Under the pieces are notes generated by a model that did no database searches, was not told the DNA's origin, and was given only the letters and a program-made list of their open reading frames with translations. The translations under genes and the position numbers were made by a program. From the NCBI GenBank assembly GCA_014773175.1, contig VXCM01001329.1, positions 1 to 64,000 of the forward strand: 64,000 nucleotides of DNA, in the 5' to 3' direction. Positions within the stretch are counted from its first letter, which is position 1, and each line of letters opens with the position of its first letter. This document shows positions 46,211-57,672 of this stretch, one piece after another. Source of the stretch: Lucifuga dentata. Its lineage: Eukaryota; Chordata; Actinopteri; Ophidiiformes; Bythitidae.

Positions 46211-47539
46211 CAGTGGTGGGCCATGTATTTTATACCTAGGCTTTCACTTCTATCCTTCCGCAATAAAACCACCTTCTAATAACCTCAGCATGACACTAGC
46301 GCTATAGGCTGTTGTCATTCATCGTAACCACCCCATATTCACAGTGACAATAACCTTTATCTAGTGGAATAAAGTGATTTAACACAAGGATCAATACCTA
46401 TGAGAGTTACAATGCACAAACAGCAGAGACATGAATGCATGGTAACTGAACATCAAGGATGTAGCATTATTACGCATTATGACAGGATGCTACATCACAA
46501 ATAGACACCGCATAGCGCAAATCAGTGTCATTACCAAAGAAACAAGAACAAACCCACAACAACCATCACATTTACTCATGAGACCAGCAAGTAAGCAAAA
46601 AATGTCATAAAACACACAAATAACACAAGCTGTATTCAACAGGCTTCCTCACAGATTCCAGCCACATAAAAATCCATCAGACTTACCAAAGCTGCTCATC
46701 ATCTGAAGACAAAGTCCATCCTCCTTTCTTTCTGTATAAAGATTTTAACGACATGGTTATACAGTACATCGGTGCGTTTCAGTTCCAAAATGTGAAAAAA
46801 AAGTGTTGCCAGTTAATCCATTTCTTCTCCTCCTTCAGCCATTGTGTGTTAAAAAAACAACAGGACTAAGTAAAAATCTAAAGCACTACATCTAAAAATC
46901 TAAATGTCAAGAAAGAAAGTTTAAATAAACATGAAATAATGCTATATTACATGCTAGCTAGGTTTATTTGAGTGAACTAAGCTAATCGGCCCTCTTCTTT
47001 CTCTGATGAGTTTCTGGCAGGCTGTTTAGCTGTTAGCATAATGCTGTACTCTGATGACGCAGGCCAAGGCCAGCTAGNGCAGGCTGTTTAGCTGTTAGCA
47101 TAATGCTGTACTCTGATGACGCAGGCCAAGGCCAGCTAGAAGGCCCTGACGAGTAAAAGAATACGCCCAATATGGCAAGCTCGAAATCTGATTGGTTAAA
47201 CTATATGACAATCAACAACGTTGTCCAATTTGCTTTAATAGCAGAAGGGATTCACTAAGATTCTGAACGCCTCAGTCTAGATTATTTTTACCCGGAGATA
47301 GCACAGGGGGAAAATCTGATTGGATAAAAGTACAAATTTCTATGAACTGCACTGGAAGCAGTGCAACTGAGGGAGAGAGAGCAATGAAATGATGTTAATA
47401 ACAAAACTGATAGGAACAAACTTTGTAAAATACATATATTAATTAAAATATATATTAAATTATAAAAACATAATTTGATGATTCTGACAATCTCTAGGCC
47501 AGCAGAGAAGGCCTTGCTGGCCCTGACGGCCCACTACTG
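46211..47539 (+). mobile_element. 1.3 kb non-autonomous hAT element
   Basis: The left end CAGTGGTGGGCC and the inverse of the right end CAGTAGTGGGCC are terminal repeats. CATCAGAC at 46203-46210 and again at 47540-47547 is a perfect 8-bp target duplication. The subterminal right region has GGCC-rich short repeats (AAGGCCTTGCTGGCCCTGAC), with a related GCAGGCCAAGGCCAGCTAG block inside near 47060. No open frame of 60 codons lies within, so it depends on a transposase supplied elsewhere. The length includes a 61-bp assembly duplication around N at 47078 (47017-47077 and 47079-47139). Confidence 0.85.
47017..47139. repeat. 61-bp exact duplication around one N (likely artefact)
   Basis: Identical flanks of N at 47078. 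Confidence 0.9.
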
Positions 47540-47836
47540 CATCAGACCATTTAATGAAATAACATAACAAAAGACCAACCCCATCTCCTCAGAATTATGT
47601 TTATCTACAACTAATTTGCCCAGCTAAATATGTTTTGGAAGAAAACTAAGATAGAATCTTCAGATTATGATCTTTATTAACATAGTGACAAACAGTCATA
47701 TTAAAAAACTGGCAATTCTTCCTACAATGTCCATCTATGGCAACTAAAATGTTAATTGATCAAGTTTCGCCAAACAACTTAGAGTTAGTACAAATAATAT
47801 GTTCATGGAAATTCACTTATGATTAAAGTCTGATTA

Positions 47837-48466
47837 AAGGACAGTGTTAGCAATCATGCATGTTTAAGTCCAATATACTGTATACAACCCACTACACAGT
47901 ATGTTACGTAACTGACAATTTCTGAAACATAAAACCATGTTTTAATTTTCCTGTTATTTTTTTCAAATCCCCTAATCTTTCAAAATCAAATGTTCAGGTG
48001 ATACACNTTTTCCTGTTATTTTTTTCAAATCCCCTAATCTTTCAAAATCAAATGTTCAGGTGATACACCCACCGTAAAATTCAATGTTTCGCCTTCTAAC
48101 ACTTAAGGATGATTATAGAAGGGATGGCCATTTTAATTTCTCAGTAAAAGCCGTCTTCTCCTAAAACTACATTTCCTGGCAGAGATGAGACCTGGGGTTG
48201 GGTGCAGCTCTGTGTTGGATCGGTCAATTAATGGCTCCACAAAAAAAAAAAAAAAAAAAAAAAAAAACTAATAGACATCTTGTTCGCTGTGATGGATTAT
48301 GTATCTCAAGCATGTTTCAACTCTCTACAAGTTGATTTTAATAGAGCGCTGGAATGAACTGAAAGCAGTAGCATTCTGGACGGGGGAAGAAATTCAAAAA
48401 TTTACCACTAAAGTAGTGGATTGTGTATATTGGCCTCAAACATGCACGATCACCAGTATGATCCTT
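47837..48466 (+). mobile_element. AAGGACC MITE family, full-length copy
   Basis: The left end AAGGACAGTGTTAGCAATCA follows TA. The right end CCAGTATGATCCTT precedes TA. The interior has the CAGGTGATACACCCACC block, the CAATGTTTCGCCTTC block, and an A tract at 48241-48267 where the 2902-3510 copy has one. The middle (AAAACTACATTTCCTGGCAG) differs from that copy and matches the 55259-55696 copy, so two subfamilies exist. A 61-bp duplication around N at 48007 is probably artefactual. Confidence 0.75.
47946..48068. repeat. 61-bp exact duplication around one N (likely artefact)
   Basis: Identical flanks of N at 48007. Confidence 0.9.
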
Positions 48467-48577
48467 TAAGAGCAGGTAACTAAAACCACTTGGTTATAGT
48501 CAGGGAAATATTGTGGTCATGCTTACATTAAAAACACAGCGCTGACTTCCATCATATATCAGTTATTTAATACCAGT

Positions 48578-48780
48578 CACCTCGCAGCAAAAAGTGCTGA
48601 GTTCAGATTCGCCTGAGACCTTTCTGGGTGGAGTTTGCATTCCTCCCAGAAGCCAAAAAAAAAAAAACGTGTAGGTTAAACAAACTAGAAATCCTAAATT
48701 GTCTATGTGTGTAAATGTCTCTGTCTCAATGTGTCAAACTGTCTCAGGGACGTAAATGTACAGAGAATGCATGGATGGAT
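48578..48780 (+). mobile_element. Decayed SINE, same family as 2312-2688
   Basis: CACCTCGCAGCAAAAAGTGC, CTGAGTTCAGATTCGCCTGA, TTTCTGGGTGGAGTTTGCAT, an A run, and a tail ending GCATGGATGGATTG follow the order of the better copy. Confidence 0.5.
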
Positions 48781-49830
48781 TGACTTCCAATATGAGTCAG
48801 GAGATGAGCCATGGTCTCTTATCCGGTATCTTTTCTAAAACCACTAAAAACACCACACTACATCCATCTTTGGCACAAAATGTTGCAATTGAATGTAAAT
48901 CGCTTTTGAAAATGAGTTGCATATGAGAGTAATTCTTAGGAGACATAGAAATGAAATCACTGCATTTGACTCAAGATGATGCCAAAAGAATTCTTGGGCC
49001 AAACTAAGCTGCATCGGAAACATGACATTTTTGCCAGATTTGTTTCATGAAAACACAATTCTGATCCATTTTACAACAAGTATTTTCAGCAGAGCCTGTC
49101 TGACTTACAGCCCTCTCATCATCAGAGGTGGAACATTAGCAACCGGCTCCTGGCCAGCAGCCTCCAGCAAATGCACCCACTTCGCTNCCACCCTTCAACC
49201 AAAATGGCTTCCATCCACAATGATGTTGTTCTGTTACATGCGAGGACAAAAGAAAACAGAAAAAAAGTGGCAGGGAAACAATAATCTCCCATAGGAAAAC
49301 TGGGATTGGTTTGATGTTGACATCTGACACACATCATCATAGAGCAGAGGCAGAAAAAAAACAAACAAAAAAAAAACATCTGCCCAAGTCCTGCAAATAA
49401 ATACAGCTTTATACCTTTACTTGACTTCATGTCAAAGAAAAAAAAATTCAGGTTTTTACTCCATTACATTTGACTACTAGTTACTTTGCAGATTCTAGTT
49501 TTAAACTGTAAATAAATTTAAAAAAAAATCACAATAATCATCATTACTTCTTTGCTTCTTCTTCCTTTCATTCCTTCTGTCCTTTTTTCTTACTCTATTT
49601 TCTTCATTCTTTCTATTCTCTTCATTCAACCTGTCCTTTCTTTCCTTCATTCCACCCTTGCTTCTGTCCTTGCTTCCATCCTTCCTTTTTCCTACATCCT
49701 TTATTCCTTCTTTCTGTCCTTCCTTTTTTTTTTCCATCTTAAACTAGTGTTAAAGAAGCATAAAGCATAAAGGGCATGTTAAATGCCGGGGCTTTTGACT
49801 GTGAAATGCAGTTTCTATGCCAAAGGTTTA
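48781..49830. other. Unique stretch, pyrimidine-rich part and repeat scrap
   Basis: 49385-49510 (TTTTTACTCCATTACATTTG, AGTTACTTTGCAGATTCTAG) resembles the ACTTAAGTA-type fish repeat. 49555-49735 is strongly TTCC/TTTC-rich on the plus strand. N at 49187 has no duplicated flank. Confidence 0.4.
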
Positions 49831-50102
49831 AAGGACCACACCCGTGATTTTGCATGTTTGAGCCAATAAATACTCAAACACATTAAGCTGCTGTCAACCA
49901 TTTTCCAAAACCGCATCTTCGTTTTTGTGTTACTTTGTCAAATATCCTAATCTTTCAAAATCAAAAGTTCAGGTGATCCACTCAGCTTAAAATTCAATGT
50001 TTCACAAACTTGCTAATGCTTGCAGTCAACTGTAGAAAATGACATTTGGTTTGCTATGATGGATATTGGGTTCAATCATGCAAAAATCACAGTATGCTCC
50101 TT
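49831..50102 (+). mobile_element. AAGGACC MITE family, internally deleted copy
   Basis: 272 bp with both ends: AAGGACCACACCCGTGATTT on the left after TA, CAGTATGCTCCTT on the right before TA. The left-arm blocks CATTTTCCAAAACCGCATC and AAATCAAAAGTTCAGGTGAT are kept, while most of the right half is gone. Confidence 0.75.
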
Positions 50103-51141
50103 TAAAGCTTGAAAATTCCAAAATCTGAGGGTACAAGACACCTCCCCCACAGAGAAAACTTAACTCTCCTTTTCTTCAGAAGCAGTACTCTATCTCTGAA
50201 TAGATAAGTACATTTTACTGCTGATACTTGTTTTATTTTACTCAACTTGAATTTTGAATGCAAGATAGCTGATTTTTTTTCCCTCCCCACTGTGGTGTTT
50301 GCGTTTGTCTGCAGCTCTTTAATAATCCAGAGAAGCACTGACCCAAACACACCCAGAATTGACCTAAACACATCCACTGCACAGACACTCCACGTGCCGG
50401 CAGACAAAGACAAATAGGAAAGAGGAGTTTCCATAGTCTGGGGTGGAACCAGACAGGCCCCCTTGCTGCAGCACCCTATCTTCCTGGCTGGAGCTGACAA
50501 CGTGCAAACAAGCCAAGCTTCCCTTTCATCTGGGTTAGGGGTATGGGGGTGAGGATGGGGGTGGGGAGAGGGGAAGGAGGAGGGGTGACAGGATGAAGCA
50601 GCCACGCTTGCATCCACAGACAGTCATGAAAAATGTATATGGCTGCCGTGTCTCAGCCAGGCCATAATTGATCAGAGGATGCCATTAGCCACTGTGCAAC
50701 CCCCATTTGGCTGCACCTGTGAACCCCCACCACCACCTCCATCCTAATTCTCCCCCACACCCGGAAGACTGATTGAGAAAGAGAAAGATGAATGGAGGAG
50801 ACACGCCCAGAAGCTCAGTCACAGCCAGGCACAGCCAAAGTAATCATTTTCTGTCAGTGTTAGCATTCTGTCATTAGCATATTGTTGGACTGATTTCACG
50901 CAGTCAAGCTCATCTTTGGCAAATGGAGAGTAAATACCACGTTATCATGCTATCATGCACATGACAACACAATCAATTTAACAAAAATTATCCTGTCAGT
51001 CCACCTCTGCAGACCCACTTGTCTTTCCAGATGGATTGCTGCTTCTGCCTCGTTTCACAGACCTTTGATCAGTGACTTCAGTCACACTGTGAGGAATCAA
51101 CCCTGGAAAAGAGCCACATGGAAGAGTTCAGGCAATTAGTT

Positions 51142-51176
<35 letters not shown>

Positions 51177-51371
51177 CGAGTGACTTTCTGTAGAAACAGT
51201 GAGATAGTGGAGCATCAGTGTCACTTCATCAAAATATGTAACCACTGACTGACATGCACATTAGCCGTTACAAGGCTTCAACTTGAGCAAATAAAAACAC
51301 AAGTGATGCAAAATGTCTGAGGGACAGACAACTGAGCTCAGTAAAAGACAATCTACTTCCAAGCACTTTTA
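50103..51371. other. Unique stretch with CNE-like part
   Basis: A 171-codon minus-strand frame (50102-50617) starts in a C-rich low-complexity area and ends in the MITE terminus, so it is rejected as a gene. 50640-51010 (CCATAATTGATCAGAGGATG, TGTCATTAGCATATTGTTGG, CATCTTTGGCAAATGGAGAG) reads like conserved non-coding DNA. A 26-base T run lies at 51147-51172. Confidence 0.35.
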
Positions 51372-51435
51372 AAGGACCATACCCCCATTTTTCATGTTTG
51401 AGCCTAATATGTTAAATTTTCATACATGTTACATT

Positions 51436-51566
51436 ATTGACAACCATTTCCCAAAGGATAAAACTGTATTTCAGCTTTCCTGATATTTTGCAAAATCTCT
51501 NATTGACAACCATTTCCCAAAGGATAAAACTGTATTTCAGCTTTCCTGATATTTTGCAAAATCTCT
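51436..51566. repeat. 65-bp exact duplication around one N (likely artefact)
   Basis: 51436-51500 equals 51502-51566. Confidence 0.9.
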
Positions 51567-51802
51567 TCATCCTTCAAAATCAAATATTCAAGCAATACAC
51601 CCACCTTAAAAGTCAATGTTTCTCCTGCTCATAGATACTCAGCCTTATGAAGTCATGGTCATTTAAATGTTTCAATAAACGTAGGTCTTCTTCTGGGACT
51701 ATATTCCCTGGTGGAGAAATACATTCACTCTGCACTTTTTATTGCGCTTAAACTCTAAAATTATGAAACTTTGAAAAAACCTGAATATATGTGTTCTTTA
51801 TG

Positions 51803-51935
51803 ATGATGGATTACCTATCCCAAGAACTTTTCAAGTATCAACAAGTTGATTTTAATAGCATACCAGAANATGATGGATTACCTATCCCAAGAACTTTTCA
51901 AGTATCAACAAGTTGATTTTAATAGCATACCAGAA
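51803..51935. repeat. 66-bp exact duplication around one N (likely artefact)
   Basis: 51803-51868 equals 51870-51935. Confidence 0.9.
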
Positions 51936-52115
51936 ATAACTGAAACCAATGGCGGTCTGGAAGGTAGGAAAAAAATGTTTTAATTCACCGTTCCAGTAGT
52001 ATGCTGAAATAATTGTCACCTTGTCACTGTAATCTTACATATTTGAAAATTGAATATATTAGGTTCAAACGTGCAAAATGGATGGTATGGTCCTTTAAGC
52101 CAAATTTCTAAAGCT

Positions 52116-52159
52116 TGTATGTATATATATATATATATGTACATACATACATACATACT
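52116..52159. repeat. (AT)n / (ACAT)n microsatellite
   Basis: TATATA run followed by ACATAC units. Confidence 0.9.
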
Positions 52160-53349
52160 TGTAATCTCCCTTGATGCTGTGTCAGGCCTTAGCTGGCCAC
52201 ACCCATAGACTGTGAAGCAAAGATGCTGGCCAAACACTTGCTCACTGACCTTGTATTTGTAAAATGTGTTAAATGTTTTATAGAAGTAAAAGACTAATCA
52301 AAAATGAATATTTCAGGTAGTTCAGCACATACAGATTGGTCTTATTGGATGTATTTCTAGAGATGTCAAACTCAACTTTTGACACTTTGACACTGTTCAA
52401 CACAGACTCCTACTACTACACTATAAAAAGGAGGGAAACATAACAAAAACCAGAATATGTCCCTGTGAAATCACTTTTACTAGTTCCAAGGTCAGATCAT
52501 CTTTTGTAATGGCTTGATCTTTCTGCTGGTTCCAAGACATCTGATAAATTTTCCTTTACTTCACTGATAAATTTGTTTAACCTTGCTTGGAGGTTAACAG
52601 TTATTTCCAAGCATGCATTCAATAGATCAATAGATACAATCTGGAAATCTTTATCAGCATAAGAACAGAAGCAATAAAAAAGTAGTAAAAGCTATCAAGA
52701 CCAATAAAATCCAATGCAAAATGTACCTCTGGAGATGTCTCATACACATATATTGACATAATAGAACAGTATATTGACATTTCATGTTAACTTATGTTAA
52801 ATTATGCATTATTATAATGTGTCCATTTCAGCGATGGAGACAATCTCTCTGCACTTCATCTAGATCAAATCAGTCCAGTGGCTCTCAGGAAAGAGTCAGC
52901 AAACAGAGGTCAATGATCAGTGGAGCGTTCAGATCAGTTTGTCATTTTACAGTCAGTCTGCATGCTCCTGAGGGAAATTCAGTTTGCAAGGGCAGCAGAG
53001 AAAATGGTCCCCATCAAATATAACATCAGACCACAGCAGACAACAAACAGAGCCATTAACAGTGCTAAACATACAAGTATTACTGCCATCATTCTACTGT
53101 AGTGATGATTCCAATGTAGCAATGTGTAAAGCTATACAGCATCTTCTTCAGCCTGACTCCGATAATGCTTCTTTACTCTTACTTCAACTTCACTGCAACA
53201 TTTTCAGATCATTTCGCCCAGAAGGCTAATTTTTTTTTTATCCTGGTCAGATGTTAAAAGGTACGCTAAAATCTGATAAAAAGCCAGTAATAACAAAATA
53301 ACAAAGAATCATAAAATACAGATAATTCTGTGTCAGAGAGGAAAACAAC
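52160..53349. other. Unique stretch
   Basis: Three overlapping plus-strand frames at 52784-53229 show no domain. No repeat recognised. Confidence 0.35.
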
Positions 53350-53350
53350 C

Positions 53351-53386
<36 letters not shown>

Positions 53387-53387
53387 T
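53350..53387. repeat. (AT)n(AG)n microsatellite
   Basis: Compound dinucleotide array. Confidence 0.95.
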
Positions 53388-53513
53388 ATCAATTCATCAC
53401 TAGCAGAACACAGACTAAATGTAATGGTCATAAAATAATTTCTTATAAGAAGCCATAAGGAATCATCTTTTAAATGTCAATTAAAAAGGAGGTCCACAAA
53501 AGATGTAAATAGC

Positions 53514-53547
53514 AAAAAAAAAAAAAAAAANAAAAAAAAAAAAAAAA
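53514..53547. repeat. Poly(A) tract with gap N
   Basis: A runs around N at 53531, followed by an AAAG-rich stretch to about 53585. Confidence 0.9.
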
Positions 53548-53963
53548 GAAAAGAAAAAAGAAAAAAAGGAGAGAAAGAAAAAAAAGCAATAACAAGCAGC
53601 AGGTACAAACAGCGTAGTGTAGCAGTTTAGCATAAGCAGTAGCAGCAGCTTGAAACAAATAGAATTTCATAAATGTCATATATGCATATGCGACTGGGGG
53701 TCTCATGCTAAACAGCAGTGAGTCAAAGCCTTCCATCCATAGAAAGGTAGGAAATAAGCAAAAAATTCTAATTGCATTGAAAGTCTTCTTAAAGAGAGGA
53801 CATGATGTGTTACCAATCATCTTGTAAAAAAGAAAACTCCCAGACATGAAGACTAGTTGCAGGAGAGACAAGAAACAAATTTTACTCTCTTTATTTCAAG
53901 CTGTTGATTCTGTCCAGTGTCATCTGTCGACAGCCTGTCAAATTAGCTGTTACCTTGCATAAA

Positions 53964-54008
53964 TGTGTGTGTGTGTGCGTGCGCACGTGCATGCGTGTGT
54001 GTGTGTGT
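53964..54008. repeat. (TG)n with GTGCGCAC core
   Basis: About 45 bp of strictly alternating purine and pyrimidine with several CpG steps, a candidate Z-DNA-forming tract. Confidence 0.85.
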
Positions 54009-55258
54009 AACCACGCGCTCGCTGGGGGATGGTAACTAAGGAAACCCGTAACATGTTTGGACAGCCACTAAGAGGGTATTGATTGTCTTAGAAATTATTA
54101 AACCCTTGAGGGTCAAAAGAGGCCATTTCTGTGCTGCTGGCCTCAGTTTTAAAGCTCTATTCATTATTAATAAGCAATACAAATAATAACCACAACAAAA
54201 AATATTGTATTAGTAAATCACATGGCAAAAAAAAGAATGTTTTTATGTTTTGTTTTGTTTTTTTTTTCCTGCTGAATATGGATGATGGAGTCCAACTTCA
54301 CCAGCCTGAGAATGCAAAACAGACAGAAAATCAGCAGGCAGATTTGTTTATAGGTTATGGCTCCAGCAACAAGCTTTTATACTCCAAAATATTTTTTTTT
54401 CTTTTTTTTCTTTTTTCTTAGTGAAGCCGCGCTCATTCGGCCACCCACTGACATCCAAATTACAGCGCAAGTCAAGTTTGTCTCATTTCCAGCAGAGATT
54501 CCACAATGGAGTGTCTGTGCTGTGGCGTGGTGGCAGTCGGCCGTGCGGTAGGCAGAGTGAAGCTCTGATTGTCTGTGAGGCGTTCAGATGTTGTTACGTA
54601 CTTCATAGTTCTGCCTGACTGCAAACTGATTACAGGCCTCAGATTCCTCCCGTTTTGTTTATTAGTATTCTGGAGATTAAAGGCCGTCGCCAAGTGCATC
54701 CGTTCCTCTCATTTCAATCCCTCAGCGTGAAATAAAACTTATTAAAAGTTTGATGCCTGCATTCAAAAGGAGACTGTTGACAAATGTAAAGTAATTAAAC
54801 AAAAATATTTGAAAAAGTCATCTCAAGAAAGTTGCACTACTGTGTGTTTGTACAAACCATTTTCCATATCTGTGACCTCAAGGAACATACATTTGTGACA
54901 ATGTATTGTTTTCAGTGTGTTAATGATCTAACTTTTGATCAGTAGCATGTATAACTATCATATATAAGGTAAGAAAAGGACTGTAATTTACAGAATAATA
55001 CAAAACAATGTAAACATTTCCTCCTACATTACTCCAAACAGCTGGTATTGTTATGATTGTTTATGATTTATGACCCAACAGCTGCAATATTAAGTTTCCT
55101 TTAAGCAAATTTCATTTTTAAATGTTCCAAACTTTTTAAACTCCTTCCTTGGTTTACACCCTGAAGGTGGAGCTCTTGACATTACAGAAAAGCCCTTGAT
55201 ATTTCCAAAACGCAGCTTTAGTCAGAGCTAAAGCTAAACTAGCCTAGCTAGCTGGTTA
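54009..55258. other. Unique stretch with exon-like / CNE-like part
   Basis: 54421-54790 has balanced composition. It begins right after a long pyrimidine tract ending TTCTTAG and is open in two frames to about 54545, where a weak GTAGGC donor occurs. Further right, AGTATTCTGGAGATTAAAGG reads like conserved DNA. No family recognised. The remainder is AT-rich. Confidence 0.3.
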
Positions 55259-55696
55259 AGGATCCTACCAGTGGTTTTTACAAGTGGATTTCCATGTGCA
55301 GTTTTCCTACCTTCCAGACTGCCATATATTTAGTTAATTCCCAGTACACTATAAAAATCAACTTGTAGAGACTTTAAACATGCTTGAGATAAGCAATCCA
55401 TCACAGAGAACATGACATCTATTAAATCTTTTGTCAAAGTTACTTAATTTAACCAATCTGACACAGAGATGCGTGGAAGAAACTGTATCTCTCCACCAGG
55501 GACTATAGTGTCACCGCAGGCAAAGCATTTCATTTTAATGTCACCTGAACATTTGATTTTGAAAGATTGGGGTGAAAATAATAGGAAAATAAAAAATGGT
55601 TTTATGGTTTGGAAAATGGTGGTCAGTAATGTAATGTGTACTGTATATGGCTGTATTTATTAGGTGTAAACATGCAAAATCACTGGTATGGTCCTT
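55259..55696 (-). mobile_element. AAGGACC MITE family, shortened copy, inverted
   Basis: The left end is decayed (AAGGATCCTACCAGTGG); the right end CTGGTATGGTCCTT is intact. Blocks run in the opposite order from the 47837-48466 copy (TTTCCTACCTTCCAGACTGC first; GTCACCTGAACATTTGATTT last), so it is read on the minus strand, and it shares that copy's subfamily-specific middle. Confidence 0.7.
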
Positions 55697-57430
55697 TGAA
55701 ATTTTGGAGTAGAATCAGCGTTTCACTTAAAAAAAAAAAAAAAAACCTTGTCAGTTAAACTGTGAACAAGCATCAGCATTAGCAAAAAAGGCTAGTTGTT
55801 AAGCTCAGGGCTACTAATGGTGAGCTTTGGGAAATCTAAGGGATTTTTGGAACATTGATTGTACAAACATGATACAAAGACCAAGGACGAACGCAAAATA
55901 TTGGTCCTCCATGGAACCTCCACTTGGAAACCATTCTTACTTGATAGGAATTTTATGTGGCTGTCTAGCTGGGACTCAGGAATGGCACGTCAGAAACACC
56001 ATGTAGACTCCCTTTGGAGCTAATAATCTCTCTACCCCCTTACAGAGAAACAAAGGTTGCAATAGCAAACACAACTTGCTGTACTATGTGAAGTGTATTC
56101 TCCCACATTGGCTAATCCTAAATGATATCAAGTCAGGAAACCCAATGGTAAAGGTGCAAAGAATCAAAAATGAGGTGATGAATATGGCTGGTTCACTATC
56201 AGCCATTAAGGCACTGACAAGTTAGCTACAAATTAATGAATGATTTGAAGATGTCTGAGCATAAAGCTTCAGTTTTAATGAGAAATATTTAGTCGTCTTA
56301 ATGAAGCTTATCTCTTCGCTGGCAAAAATAAATGCAAACTGGAGTTTTCGTTTTAAATAACCATTGAAGAGAGAGTTTGTGGGGTCACTCCATTCAGCCA
56401 ATAGCTTCCTCTCAAAAGATGCTGCAAAACAAAAACTGCAATTTAGGACATTTTTCCTCTAAATTCGTTGTCCGATGTTGACATTTCATTGACCCACATC
56501 TCATTAAGGATTCTGTCTTTATCTATTCATCTGCTTTCCATGCAGACTGAGTACAAAATTGCTGCAGGGGCGTTGATGCACCATAACAACCAGCCGTCTT
56601 AATGGAGGACATGAGGGGGTGGCTGGTCTCTGAGGGCCCTTTGCAGCCACTCACCTCGCTCTTATGACTCAGATATTCACAATGGCTGCTGTCCAGCTCA
56701 CACAATGCTGGCTGATGTTTAGTCACCCTGTTCTCTGCTGGTTCTGCTATTAAAACATTAAAACATATTGCAAAATGGGATTCCAGTCTTTTCTATATGT
56801 TTGTTAATGTGATCAGAAAACGTTTTTCACTTGTCAGAAAGATTACAGATTTCCAGAGTTCCTGTAGGATTTTTGGGTACAATTACCCCTGATTTTTGAG
56901 GAGATATATGCTGTTTTAAGAATATACTTTTGAGTTTTGTCATTTGTAAGATGAGGCTAAATTGCTCAAGAATTTGCGATTTTGGTCATGTATGAAAGTT
57001 AGAATTATCTGGCATGATGTATCTTGACCAAAATTATTGGGGTTTCTATTCCACCAGATCCGGAATTTTGTTTGCTTAGTAATCTCACATCTGTTACACT
57101 TTTTTTTTTTTTTTAAAGAATTACCAAGTTAAATTTATACAGTTATCTTTGTGTATTGCTAGAAAATGTATAGCAACAACATGGAAGTCTGATCCCTCCG
57201 TCTTAATTACCAGATGGTTTGATGAAATGAACTTCTGTGCTCCAATGGCAAAAATAACTTATTGTTTGAGAGAAGGTTATGCACTTTTTGTAAAGATGTG
57301 GCAGCCATATCCAGATTATATTGATGTACACTACAAATAAGTTGGAATGATGTAATTTATTTACAGTGATTGTAATCTCTGAAATTTCATACATAATCTG
57401 TTGACATTTATAATGTACCTTACCCTTTTT

Positions 57431-57432
<2 letters not shown>
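55697..57432. other. Unique stretch
   Basis: A-run at 55730-55745, T-run at 57101-57114. No supported gene. Confidence 0.35.
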
Positions 57433-57466
<34 letters not shown>

Positions 57467-57478
57467 NAAAAAAAAAAA
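57433..57478. repeat. 34-base poly(G), N, then poly(A)
   Basis: Thirty-four G residues (57433-57466), N at 57467, then twelve A. Probably a sequencing or gap-filling artefact. Confidence 0.85.
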
Positions 57479-57564
57479 AGAATTTGCAATTTTTAGTGTA
57501 TGCCCACGGAGTACTGATAATGGTCTAACTTTTTTTTTTTTTTCAGATTAATGCCACAGATGTA

Positions 57565-57672
57565 AAGAGAAATTATACAAATTTATGTCTCTTGTGTTTG
57601 AACCCAATAAATACAACTTACATGTTATGTTACTAACAATCATTCCCCAAAACATATTATCTCAGTTGCTGA
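57565..57672 (+). mobile_element. AAGGACC MITE family, left-arm scrap (weak)
   Basis: TGTTTGAACCCAATAAATAC and TTACTAACAATCATTCCCCA match the left arm of other copies. The terminus is lost. Confidence 0.5.

Larger units (their letters stand above)
51372..52095 (+). mobile_element. AAGGACC MITE family, full-length copy
   Basis: The left end AAGGACCATACCCCCATTTT after TA and the right end GATGGTATGGTCCTT before TA. It follows the 2902-3510 subfamily closely (AAATATTCAAGCAATACACC, AAACGTAGGTCTTCTTCTGG, GGTCTGGAAGGTAGG). Two assembly duplications inflate its length: 65 bp around N at 51501 and 66 bp around N at 51869. Confidence 0.8.

Noticed and set aside
50102..50617. 171-codon minus-strand open frame
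   Set aside because: It starts in C-rich low-complexity DNA (a Pro/His run), ends inside the terminus of a MITE, and shows no domain.
53470..53871. 133-codon minus-strand open frame
   Set aside because: Much of it is poly-Phe from a T tract and it spans an N. No coding signal.
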